In this document: positions 48,369-60,304 of the stretch, piece by piece
How positions within the stretch are numbered: position 1 is the stretch's first letter
Layout of the letters: each line of letters opens with the position of its first letter
Notes under the pieces: model-generated
The model's input: the letters and a program-made list of their open reading frames with translations, nothing else
What the model was told of the DNA's origin: nothing
Database searches by the model: none
From: Stromatinia cepivora
Taxonomy: Eukaryota > Ascomycota > Leotiomycetes > Helotiales > Sclerotiniaceae
Length of the DNA: 64,000 nt
Assembly: GCA_014898415.1 (NCBI GenBank)
Contig: RCTD01000017.1
Span: 1,053,001 to 1,117,000, forward strand
Reading direction: 5' to 3'
Program-made: the position numbers and the translations under genes

Positions 48369-51080
48369 GATAGTTCCGCGCCGGAGTGAGCAAAACCCTC
48401 CGCCCACTATTCAAATGGATCGAAATATAAGTCTTGCAAACTTTTAGCTTCCTAAGCACCTTCTACAAAACTATTTGCCCTACTGTGGAATTTAAAGCAG
48501 TTATCGGAGACACTCCAACGTTGGCGGGGTTTGAAAGGGTTTGTTGCTCAAGTGCAGTAATGGATGTATACATGGATTAACATATACAATTATGGAGCAT
48601 ACGGAGAGCTGAAGTTTCGATGGTTCTGGAAGTACCCAGCTTATGCACAGCGCCCTTCCGCGGTGATGATAGATTTGTGGAACTGGATGCGGTGTACAGT
48701 TTTTTTGACATTAGGGTTTAAAACGAGACGAAATGACACGATACTTAATCTATAGAGCTATCGAAGGTTTTTCTAGGCATGCAAGCTTAGCTAGCTGCAT
48801 CGACTTTGAGAATCGGGAATCGGGATGCAGCAAGGCGAGGGGGTTCCAGTTGTTGTCCAACGATTTGGTATGATCTGATGTCAGGATGTGAATTTCATCC
48901 AAGGTTAATGTAATAAATTTTTTATCTGCCGGATGTTGCATACATATGAGTCCCGATAGAAGGAAATGGGTTTGAGGGCTCGGATTGAGCTGAGTCTTGA
49001 GATTCAATTGCTGAAATAATGACTAGACAAGGGGAGACTAATGTACCTCATCAATTGCAGACCCTGTGATGCGTCGTAGGCCCAAATTCTGGAAAGCTGC
49101 AGTTGAGGGTGGGGTTGATCAAGATGAGAACTCTGTTGGAGAGTAGTAAATCTTTTGTGGATTTTGGGAGAGCTGCAGACAGCCTGCAGTACGATGTGGG
49201 GATGATTTAACGAGCGACAACATCTCCTGTCTGCAAGTTCTGGTGACAAGGTCCAGGGGGTCTAGGCCCCGTCGAGAATAACAAAGAACAATTTGAGTTC
49301 CAAAATTTCTGATGCTCTAATTTCTAATGTGAAGCTTTAAAATTATGAGATGAGTGTCTTTTAGGGTTCTTCATGACGTGAAGGGGAACACCTCCCATTC
49401 CACTACCTAGATGCATGAACCAGACAGTCATGGTATTCAAAGCCAAATCAACTATAAGTTAAACTCCTCACGGAATTATCTAATTAGTACTTACAGCTAC
49501 CGTATCGAAAAGCTGCAGGCCTTGCTCATGAGTTTTTTTCGAAAACAGTTATCATTAGGTCGACAGTCACGTATGTGAATTGCATCAATTATAGTCTCAA
49601 CATAGCCATTGGAATATATTGAGGTACCGGGACATCAGGCTTACTGGGTGCACGAAGACCTTGCTCAGTGCGCGCACGGTAATGCTCCAAACTGGGGTGG
49701 AATCAATATTGAGACTAAGTTATAGTTTGTCGTACGATTTGATTAGCAGCTGTGGAATGGTTGCAGACAAATGAGTAACGGTCGGGAGAATACTGTATCG
49801 TACGCACCGGAAGTGTTGAAAATAATTCACATCAAACGTTTTCCGGCATAAAGGAGCATTTTCTCAAATCTTGTCTATTGACCAACATCGACATTTGCAC
49901 TCTGCCAATGGTTGCCATTCAGCCTGTAAATTTTAGCTAGGATGTTATCTTATCATGGAAAAAAACAATTACCTCAATCGCCCTCATAAATCCCCAAAAG
50001 CTATCCAGTGCATAGCATCGCCGGGGTTCATACCAGAAGCAGTAAATCGGTGGCAGGAAGTTGACAAGGTAAGGGCGGACCGACAATCGATCATGCCCGA
50101 ACCAAGGTGACGGGACATCATCCCTCCGTTAGTGCACACTCCGTACAACACGGAGATAAGTATACCGGTATAAATAAAGGACGGCATGAATTTGGAGAGT
50201 GTTATATCTCGAAACCTTATCTTGTACGAAGTACTTGTATATCATTGTTGCTCTAGCTTGGTGTAACAACAAGGTTGGCCTGGGCTTATTCTGCATTGTG
50301 TATAGGAAAAAGGAAGGAGAGGAGCAGGGTTGGGGAAGGCTTTCTCTTATCCGTATAGAATTTGTAGATCAGTAAAAAAACCCGTATATAATGAACCCAC
50401 AGATGGAAAAAGATGGTGACACAAATGATGATCATTATTTGTTCCCAGCCATTTCATATGTACTCAAACAACAATTAGACACAATCACGGCACTTGATAG
50501 GTGGATGATATTTTGAGGAGGGAAACCAAGAGATATACCCAAACTTTATAACATCCACCTTTATGCGCTAAGGTTGAGGTAGTGTAGTTGAGGCAGAGTG
50601 ATCTGATTAGTTGCAAAGTAAGAGTAGTGTTACACATTAAGATATCTCTCTTTTTCAGCAGCATTTTCATCCCCCCCGCTCTCGATTATATTTTTATCAT
50701 TCTACTCGAGTACTTTTACAGTATTTACAGTAAATATGCATAAAACCCAAATTTTAGGTGTGCGTTGCAAATAAGAACGCATCAAAGTCGAAACAAAGCC
50801 TAATTGTATGTTGTAATTTTGATTGGAGCTAAGACTTACTCCGTACATGCAGAACTTTTGGGTGCTGGACCTCTCCATGGGCGAGGTATTCTTAACTGTG
50901 TCATGTGTCCTTCTCTCATGGCAAGTTCCTTGAGCGCCAGGGTCTTTACATCTGAGGTCCCTTGAAAGATAAAGATTTAACTGTGTCGGTCTGGGTTTAT
51001 TCCGTATATGGGATCTATCCACTTTCTAGTCTACCTTCTTCCAGAGTTTTACACTATTTTTTGATTGGATATTTTAAGCG
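48369..51080. other. Gene-poor region, ordinary composition
   Basis: About 2.7 kb upstream of the Zn2Cys6 gene. Open frames on both strands are short (under 110 codons) and show no recognisable domain or splice-supported model. No RNA gene or repeat recognised. Confidence 0.5.
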
Positions 51081-52200
51081 AACTCTTCCAGAAGGTTTAA
51101 TCGGCCATTTTCTAAATAACGTATATCAGACCTATATAAAATTATATTTACATGATAACTTTTTAAAAATTTAATTTATAAAAAATTAAATAAATAATTT
51201 GAAATCAGCTAATCAAGAAGATTTAGAATTTATTTTTAATTTATTTTTAGTTATTTTTGATATTGAATTATTAATAATATTTATTTTTAATTATAATTTA
51301 TTATAATTTTTAAATTTTATATCTTTCAATTTTTATTTAAAATAATTGAAAATTTTATAGAAAATTCTAATAGATTTTAATTATTATATATTTCAATTTT
51401 AATATTATTCGATAAGAAATGAAATAATATTTTAATTTTTTGATATTTTATAATAAATTATATAATATACCAAATTTATCTTTTCGGATTTGGATTTAGA
51501 ATTAAAGAAACAACAATTGAATTATAATTATTTAGAATTTCATAAAAGTAAAAAGTGTAAAATATAAATAAACAATATATCTATTTATAATATAATTTTC
51601 AATTATTAATTATAATATGATATAATTGAACGAGGTCAATATATATTCAAAAAAACACGAAAAACGGATTCAAAATATACGATTTAGGAATTGGCCGATT
51701 AGACTCTCCTGACGGAGATATTAAAAATCATATGATCGATGCCTCGAGAGTCAGGCACCCGCTAGACTATCCACTTTCTACGGACATCACCCAGCAGATT
51801 TGCAAGGCAAATATGGGTAATTCCACTGGTGGAAGTATTTACCGTTGGCTTTCCTGCTACCCCAGCCGGCACGAAACTACACTGATTATACAGAGGTTGA
51901 TAGAGTAAATATTGTAAGACACATCAAAAAATGATTATGCTTGATTCCACAAACAGGGGTTCTGATTAATAATATCATTATACTGATTGAAAATTTGTAT
52001 GATGAAATCTAAATGATTAAAGTATTGTAAATTTTCAATTATTTAAAATTATTTCAAAATCATTCAAAATCATTAATTTTTTATTCAAAAATCTATTCTA
52101 AAATTATTAAAAGAGATTATATAAGTTTTAAAAGTTTCAAAATCATCAAATTGTTAAGATTTTATTGAAATCTTCGAAATATAATCAAAATTCGAAATTT
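51081..52200. other. AT-rich block, probably eroded repeat DNA
   Basis: 51081-51690 and 51900-52200 are extremely AT-rich, like the RIP-mutated zones elsewhere in the window, separated by about 200 bp of GC-richer sequence. I could not match this block to the gypsy family by eye. Confidence 0.5.
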
Positions 52201-53236
52201 GAAGGGAGAACAGTTCAATATTTATTCAAGTTGTTTAAAAAAGTACTGGAGTATTAGTTCACTCTGTGATGATGCATGGCATGAGCTTGGTCAGACTTCG
52301 GCAATCTATTCGTCTGGTTTTCTCTCATACTCCTCGTCGGCACCATTTGAGCAACAGCCCGTACCACTTGAAGTGGTTAAGGTTGGCCAATTTTCTTGTC
52401 TTTTCCAAATTTCTGATGTCACATTGAATACATAATACAGTACTTCACATGATTCTGCTTTGGACAGTGTTGAATCATAGCTGATAAGTTTATGGTCTTT
52501 GAATCACTGCTACTAATTGAATAGATGGAGTGCAGTCTCAGGATTCTGAAAATGGTTTATTATCTCTGATAGTTACTGAAGGAATAAAAAACCTGCCAGC
52601 CTCAGGCGCGCAACAAACCTTGCTTGAACAGAAAGTGGGTTTACTCCTTGATGGATATTACAGATACAAAAACACCACATTCATATCGACAAAACGCATC
52701 TATCAAGTAGTTGAATAGGGTTGCAATTCAAGTCTATCTATCAACAAGTGTTTAGTAAGACTTGCTCAAAATCTATGATAATGCCTGATATCTCAAAAGA
52801 GCGAGAGATATCTAGGAGAAACAAAACCACCATGAGCTTTTGAGGCCAGATGATCTTTTAAAAGAAATTTCAATAAGCCCCTTCGGGATATGCTGAAGCG
52901 AAACAAACACACAAGGGATTCCTCAATCAATGAAAAATCCAACAAAGGGTCCAAAGTGAAGGAAATAGAACCCAAAACAGCAGTGTACCTGGAGAACACG
53001 AAACTCCATCCATGATACCCCATTAACTTCCGATGTTCTTCAGGAGAGCATTCCGAAAAAGAAAAACAAGGGGTATATGGAAATTGTTGGATCAACTCCT
53101 GGACTTTAACTCCCTTCCTCCAGATGTGGTGCAATGTGATTATCCAGAGGAAGAGAGCTAGGTTGTTTAGATTCGTGTTGGTGACCTTTGTTGTCTGTTA
53201 CTTCTCTTAGAAAATGAAATTGCCAACTTCATCGAC
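52201..53236. other. Unassigned sequence with decayed open frames
   Basis: Ordinary composition. There are fair-sized open frames on both strands (plus 52199-52435 and 52530-52718; minus 52793-53134), none with a domain I recognise. They may be parts of an eroded gene or element shared with the frame at 53237-53707. Confidence 0.35.
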
Positions 53237-53707
53237 CTAGCCAACTGGACCGCTGTCGTGTGCTTCGAGATCATATTGTTGTTGGAGTGCTTCTGGATAC
53301 TCTATTTCTATATTCATGCTGGCCTGATTCATCTCTGCTTCAGTTTCCGCCTTATGTTCGTTTGATCCTTTTATTTCGTTTAGGTTTGCATTGATATTCT
53401 CCCTTAGTCTTCTATGATATTCTCTCAGGGCTAGATTGTGGTGAAAATAAGTTCTTTTGCCAGTCTAGTCACACAACTTGCCTCTGGCCATTGTCATTTC
53501 AGCTGCTACATCTTGGAAGATTTTTTTCTTTGTATCACCCTCAGCCAGCATCCATCCACTACCAAACATACTGATCACGTTGCTGTTGTATTCCATCGTC
53601 ACTGTACGCTGTTCGATATACACCACCATCAAATTTAACTCCTCCTCTTTCAGTAGTACCATTGAAGCAGTACGTGTATTTGTTTGGGAGGATTGAGTGT
53701 GCTCTTC
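53237..53707 (-). pseudogene. Eroded reading frame of unknown identity
   Basis: A minus-strand frame of 157 codons, open except for one TAG at 53465-53467. Before the stop it reads NVISMFGSGWMLAEGDTKKK and KIFQDVAAEMTMARGKLCD; after it TGKRTYFHHNLALREYHRRL and an acidic helical stretch (EHKAETEAEMNQ), ending in TAG at 53237-53239. The internal stop is what a CAG to TAG change would give, the change RIP favours. Composition of the translation looks protein-like, but I do not recognise it and see no start codon context or introns. It could also be chance. Confidence 0.3.
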
Positions 53708-55486
53708 TCAATATTAGGTTGCCAGCCAATTGTTGAGTCTTGATGCAGTGATGTGTACCTCGAGAAAGTGCTTGATATGGAGATTTGGATACCGAATGAT
53801 GATAGTGCGAGATGGCAGTTGGCTCGATGGAAGATTGTGTTGATATTGAGGGGTGAAGCGTGAGTTTATAGATGGTTTGATGGTGATATTGAGTGGTGCT
53901 ATCGTGTGGTGATATTGTAGGTTGGTAAATGGTTTGATGAGCTTCATGTTTGATTATTTACTTGGATCTTTGAGTTTGAGTTGATTTTGGATATTGAGGG
54001 AAAGTGTAAACTATACATACTTTCAAGCACATTTGGCATGGCTTTGGAGAGGTTCGAGGAAAGAACCCTGACTGGAAATACACTCGGTTTGCGACTATAG
54101 TGAATTATCTGACTGCTAAAAGGTCGGCTTTGACTCGATATCAACATAATTACTCCAGAAAATGATCTTTACGATGGAGAAAATATCGACAATTGATTGG
54201 AAATGGACAACTTAATGTATTTTGTTAAGGCTTCGATTCTATATATTCAAATTGATTAAGTAATTGGGTGTTTATGATTACAGATAAACTAATCAATGAT
54301 CAAAAACGAATATTTTGATTCAAAATATATATAATTGTAAATAATGATAATAATTACAAATAAAATAATATTACGAATAGAATAGTGATTGTAGATCAAG
54401 GGACAATCTGATCCTTACGACGGCGACGGAAATCTCGTATTCCTACCTTTCGATATACCATACCTGTCCAGCGCCATACGTCCATTTAACATGCGTGCGT
54501 GGTGCCTCCAATAATTCTATTGCTCATGGTCCATGAGACTCCACCCGGGAAAGAGATTCGATTCGGATCTCGCTCTCACCATTAGAGGACCTGTACGAGG
54601 GCCTTCAAGTGGATTATCACCCCTAAGCTAAACGAAGCTTCTATGCTCATATTCTGTAGAGGCTTGTGAAGGACTGTCAAGGAAGCTCAGTCTAGGTTCC
54701 TGGGCATGATGGTTGATTTATTTACGAGGTATTTGAAGCGACTGAAATCTAGAAGGTTCTAGGAGCTTTCCTTTGCAGAGATTCGAATACTTATGTGCAT
54801 TTTAACAATGAGGTTACTATTTTCTAGCCATCACACGAGTGTTCCTGATGTCCGAGTCCTACCTGAGCATTGAAGAAACCGAACATGCAATACCAGATGA
54901 TACCAAACTGCCACAAGAAGATATTGAACAATCTAGGATGTAATCAATTCGATCAGTGTTCTACTACTCACCTCCCATATATCCACTAGTCCCCTTAAAA
55001 ACTCAGACGAGTTTCGTAACACCCATTTCAATCCAAACACTTAATCCTATCTCCTCCCACCTTATTCAATCACGGGACCCCAATTGACAATAGTGAGTTT
55101 TGATGTAGTACGGAATGCTCCCTACAATGCTCTCCGAATCATCATGCCAATTGTCTCTCTTCGATGCCCTCCTGGCTCACTATAATTAGCTTACCATAAC
55201 TATAGTGACAGGCACACATACTGTACTTCAATACAACGACAATACTCCGAATGTTTGCATTTGAATGATTGATGATATCCTGAAAGCTGCTGATATTAAA
55301 AGGTGAAAATGTTGAAGCACATAGAGGGGCGTGGAGGGGAGGGGTTTGGAGGGGTGCGGAACGGAATAAGCAATTTATCCGAGTTGCTGCAGGACCCAAA
55401 TTCTTGTTGTTTACTCTCACGCGCAAATCAAAATATCGATATTTACGACTTCACGACCAACAACATTACGACTCAACGCCGCCATA
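53708..55486. other. Intergenic, partly AT-rich, upstream of smc2
   Basis: 54200-54380 is AT-rich; the rest is ordinary. No supported gene. I inspected 54480-54600 for a tRNA because of its GATTCGATTC-like sequence and could not fold a cloverleaf. The final part must contain the smc2 promoter. Confidence 0.45.
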
Positions 55487-58400
55487 ATGAGGGTAGTAGA
55501 AGTAATTATAGATGTATGCCTTCTTCCTGAAAGCGCCAGACTCTTCAGCTAACTCATTGATAGGGTTTCAAATCGTACGCTGTGCGTACGGTAATTTCAG
55601 GATGGTAAACAATGCAAACAGAGGATCGTTTTACTTTAATACTTACACCTGAGTTTAGGGACGAGAGTTTCAATTCAATCACCGGTCTCAATGGAAGTGG
55701 TAAATCAAATATTCTCGACTCAATATGTTTTGTTCTTGGAATTACAAATATGACAACAGTTCGGGCGCAGAACCTTCAGGTACATCGCAACCCCCTCACA
55801 TGGGTGTGATATGTATTGACGGGCCTCTTTAGGATCTAATATACAAGCGCGGGCAAGCTGGAGTAACAAAAGCTAGTGTGACTATCGTTTTCGACAATCG
55901 GGACAAGAAGAAATCGCCCATCGGGTTTGAGGAATATGCTCAGATCAGTGTTACTCGACAAATTGTCCTTGGAGGTACTAGCAAATATCTTATAAATGGA
56001 CATCGAGCACAGCAGCAAACGGTTCAAAACCTTTTCCAGTCCGTTCAGCTCAATATCAACAATCCAAATTTCTTGATTATGCAAGGACGAATTACAAAAG
56101 TGTTGAACATGAAGGCGGTTGAGATTCTTGCCATGATCGAGGAGGCGGCTGGGACACGAATGTTTGAGGATAGGAGGGATAAAGCTTTTAAAACTATGGC
56201 TAAGAAGGAAATGAAAGTACAAGAGATTACTGAGTTGTTGAAAGAAGAGATCGAGCCAAAGTTGGAAAAGCTGCGGACGGAGAAACGGGCATTCCTGGAT
56301 TTCCAACAAACACAGAACGATTTGGAGAGGCTTACACGGGTGGTGGTCGCACATGACTACCTGAAGAATGAAGAAAAGGTTGCGCAATCAGCCAATGATC
56401 TCGAGCTCAAGAAACAACGGGCGATAGACTTGGAGGAATCGGCGAATCGATTGAAAAGCGAAATATCATTCCTGGAAGAAGATATCAAACGGGTGAAGGC
56501 GCAGAGGGAAAAAGAACTAAAGAAGGGCGGAAAAGCGCAAGCTTTAGAGGAGGAGGTTAAGAAATATTCCCATGAATTGGTCCGGCTTGCGACAGTCATG
56601 GATCTCAAAAAGTCGAGTATGGCAGAAGAGCAGGAACGAAAGTTAGCAACTCAAACGACAGTCTCCGAGATGGAATCTCTACTCAAACAGAAGACTAAAG
56701 TTTACGAAAAACTCCAATCCCAATACGACAAAGCCAAGGAAGATCTAGAGAAGCAAAATTCAGAAGTGGAGACGAAAGAGGAACTTCTACAGACTTTACA
56801 AACTGGTGTCGCATCCAAGGAAGGCCAAGAGAGTGGATATCAAGGGCAGTTACAAGATGCGAGGAATAGATTGAGTGCTGCATCTACGGAGCAAGAACAA
56901 GCCAAATTGAAGATTAATCATCTTGAGAAGCGAATCAAGGAAGAAGAGCCAAGGGCAAAAAAGGCTAAAGAGCAGAATGCTGGGCTACTGAGTGACCTCG
57001 AGGGATTGCGGTCCCAAGCGCAGAAACTCGAAAATGAGCTTCAAAAATTGGGCTTCGAAGCAGGCAAAGAGGATAACATGTACAAGCAAGAATCGACGAT
57101 TCAGCAAAATATCCGAAGAATCCGAGAACAGTCCGATGGCTTGAAACGTAAAGTAGCAAATGTGGACTTCAATTATGCAGACCCTATCCCAAATTTCGAC
57201 AGGTCTAAAGTCAAGGGTTTGGTGGCTCAACTCTTCACAATCGATAAGAACCACACAGCTGCGGGAACAGCTCTCGAAATTTGTGCTGGTGGTCGATTAT
57301 ACAATGTTGTTGTTGACACAGAAGTTACCGGTACCCAATTACTCCAAAATGGAAAATTGAGGAAGCGAGTCACTATCATACCCCTGAACAAGATTGCCGC
57401 CTTTCGAGCTTCAGCGGAAAAGATTGGTGCTGCGCAAAAAATTGCCCCAGGCAAAGTCGATCTCGCACTCTCTTTGGTAGGATACGATGAAGAAGTTTCG
57501 ACTGCAATGGATTACGTTTTCGGAAATACTCTGATTTGCGCAGACGCCGCTACAGCTAAGCGTGTAACATTTGATCCTTCTGTTCGTATGAAGAGCATCA
57601 CCTTGGAAGGTGACTCTTATGATCCTTCTGGTACATTATCTGGAGGTAGTTCTCCCAACTCAAGCGGAGTTCTAGTCACTATGCAGAAGTTGAATGAGCT
57701 TAACAAGGAACTGAAGTCACAAGAGATGGAGCTGGCAGACCTTCAGGCAACTATTGCCAAAGAGAAGAAGAAGATGGATCAAGCACGAAAGATCAAACAA
57801 GAATTAGATCTTAAATCTCACGAGGTCAAGCTCACGGAAGAGCAAATTGGCGGTAACTCCTCGTCATCCATCATCCAGGAAATCGAGAATATGAAGGCCA
57901 GCATTGTTCAACTCAAGCAAGATATAGTCGAAGCGAAGAAACGACAGGACGAAGCTAGTAAAGATATCAAACGTATTGAGAAAGATATGAAAGAATTTGA
58001 CAACAATAAAGATGGCAAGCTCGTTGAATTGCAGAGCTCTCTTGATTCCCTAAGAAAAGCACTTACCAAAAGCTCGACGGCTGTCAAGGCTCTACACAAA
58101 GAACTACAAAGTGCGCAGATGGACTCGGAACAAGTTGGGGCTGATCTTTCAAATGCTCAAGAACAGCTTCAAGAAGTCGAGCAAACATTAAAAGCCCAGG
58201 AAGAGGAGATTGCAAGTTTAGTCTCCAAGCAAGCCCGGGTCAAGGTCAGTAATCATCTCATAGGCACATGTACGAAACTAATTTTGCCCTAGGATTCGCA
58301 CGATATATCACAGGCACATCTCGACGATGAACGAGCTAAATTGACAGGATTCGATGATGAATTGCATTCTCTTGAGCAAGCATCACGATCAAAAGCTTCT

Positions 58401-59287
58401 CGCATCACTGAAGAAGGTCTAGAAATGCAAAAGTTAGGTCATCAGATTGAGAAATTTCACAAGGAGCAGCAAGCGGCCGTTCAAACAGTCGCCCACATGG
58501 AGAAAGAGCACGAATGGATTGCTGATGAGAAAGACAACTTTGGTCGAACTGGAACACCTTATGATTTCAAGGGTCAAAACATTGCAGAATGTAAATCGAC
58601 ATTGAGAAATCTTACCGAGCGCTTCCAGGGAATGAAGAAAAAGATCAATCCGAAGGTTATGAACATGATCGATAGTGTCGAAAAGAAGGAAGTAGCACTC
58701 AAGAATATGATGAGAACGGTCATCAGAGACAAGAAGAAGATTGAGGAAACCATCAGCAGTCTCGACGAGTATAAGAAGAAAGCTTTACAAGAGACATGGC
58801 AAAAGGTTAACAAGAACTTCGGTCAAATCTTTGCCGAATTATTACCAGGCAGTTTTGCAAAGTTAGATCCTCCCGAAGGGAAGACTATAGCCGATGGGTT
58901 AGAGGTTAAGGTGTCTCTGGGCAAAGTATGGAAACAGAGTTTGACAGAATTGAGTGGTGGGCAAAGGTATGGACTTCTTCACATTTCGCTACGTGCACAT
59001 TTACTAACAAACAAATCACCAGATCGCTCATTGCACTTTCACTCATTATGGCGCTATTACAATTCAATCCAGCACCGATCTACATTCTTGATGAAGTGGA
59101 TGCCGCGCTCGATCTATCACACACGCAAAATATTGGTCGTTTGATCAAAACTCGTTTCCATGGCAGCCAATTTATCGTTGTCAGTTTGAAAGATGGCATG
59201 TTCCAAAACGCCAATCGGATCTTCCGAACCAGATTTAGTGAGGGCACTTCGGTGGTACAAAGTTTGACGGCGGCAGATTTCAATTGA
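55487..59287 (+). CDS. SMC2: Condensin core subunit SMC2
   Basis: Model: join(55487..55513,55564..55604,55659..55779,55833..58244,58293..58966,59023..59287), 1179 aa. SMC2 pairs with SMC4 in condensin, the ATP-driven loop-extruding complex that compacts mitotic chromosomes. The start MRVVEVIID joined to [14 protein letters not shown] is the usual SMC2 N-terminus, and Walker A GLNGSGKS is at 32-39. Coiled coil runs from about 170 to 510. The hinge is at about 520-675 ([51 protein letters not shown]). The second coiled coil leads to the ABC signature LSGGQ (1087-1091) and Walker B IYILDEVD (about 1111-1118). The signature and Walker B are on different exons and read through the splice. Three short introns sit within the first 350 bp. 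Length is normal for the family. Confidence 0.97.
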
Positions 59288-60115
59288 TTCGGTTTTTGTT
59301 TGGACGGAATGGATGATTAGATAGGCAGGTGGTTTGTTTGTTTGTTTTCTGGTTGGATGGATGAATGGATGAATGGATGAAGGCGTTGGTGTTGCATGCG
59401 AGGCATATTTGGAATTGGAGCTTTGGATTAGGCGACATCCTTTGGATGATAGGGATGCAGTGGGAAAGGAAAAGGAAATTCCTGAAGTAATGATTGTATG
59501 AACGAATATGAATCTACAGATACATAACTTTTATGTAGATATATTTTGGAATGAAGGATGATTTTCAAGATGTATGATTACGAAAATACATCTTCATTTT
59601 TGAGTTTTGAACTCTTCCATGGTTGATTTATATGGTCTGTATCTTGCCCTATAGGACCTCTTGTTAAAATATCCTCTGCAACAGTTCGATTCGTAATATA
59701 TTATTTATTTTGCCAGTGTGCAGCAATACTATAGGTAGGTAATTTAAACGATTTCAATCGCATTGCGCATCTTCTCATTGGTCGAATACGTAGGTAAGAT
59801 TTACCTGGAGCATGTGCATGTACATATAATATATATACCTTCCACCGACCTCGGGTGATACAACAAACATCGACTACACAATCGATGCCAAGAACCTCCC
59901 TATCAATCTATCTAATGGGTGGACGGACAGACGATGGACGAGAGGGGGAATAGAGAATTGGTGTATGTGGGATATTTATGGAGTACTGGGGTTTTTTTTT
60001 AAGATATATCGTATCGCTTTTTGTCTATATGTTGTGGAATACTTCTTTTAGTTAGGGGGAGGAGGAGAGGGGTTGTGTGTGAGTGAGTGAGTGAGTGTTC
60101 CCCGTGGCTGTTTTT

Positions 60116-60149
60116 GGGGGTTGGGGGTTGGGGGTTGGGGGTTGAGGGG
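60116..60149 (+). repeat. TTGGGGG tandem repeat, G-quadruplex-capable
   Basis: Four runs of five G separated by TT (60116-60120, 60123-60127, 60130-60134, 60137-60141) plus a fifth G-rich unit to 60149. Four G-runs with 2-nt loops satisfy the standard G-quadruplex pattern on the plus strand. A (GAGT)n run lies just upstream (60081-60097). Confidence 0.9.
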
Positions 60150-60257
60150 TTTTCACATGTTTGTTTTGTGAGGGTGTGATTGTGCAATGTGATGTGATGC
60201 ATTGTGATGCATATGATGTTGATGTGATAGAATCGAGTAGGCGGGGAAAATGAAAAT

Positions 60258-60304
60258 GGAATATGGAATATGGAATATGGAATATGGAATATGGAATATG
60301 GAAT
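60258..60304 (+). repeat. GGAATAT tandem repeat, 6.7 units
   Basis: Six perfect 7-bp GGAATAT units starting at 60258, followed by a partial GGAAT. It is about 110 bp from the TTGGGGG array, which is also a 7-bp unit. Confidence 0.95.

Noticed and set aside
52793..53134. 113-codon minus-strand frame rich in Leu and Phe
   Set aside because: No recognised family and no link in frame to the neighbouring relic; kept only as unassigned sequence.
53714..54147. Two minus-strand frames of 67-77 codons
   Set aside because: Low-complexity Ser/Ile/Pro translations with no motif; likely chance.
54480..54600. tRNA-like GATTCGATTC sequence
   Set aside because: No standard T-loop GGTTCGANTCC and no cloverleaf could be drawn with an anticodon stem.
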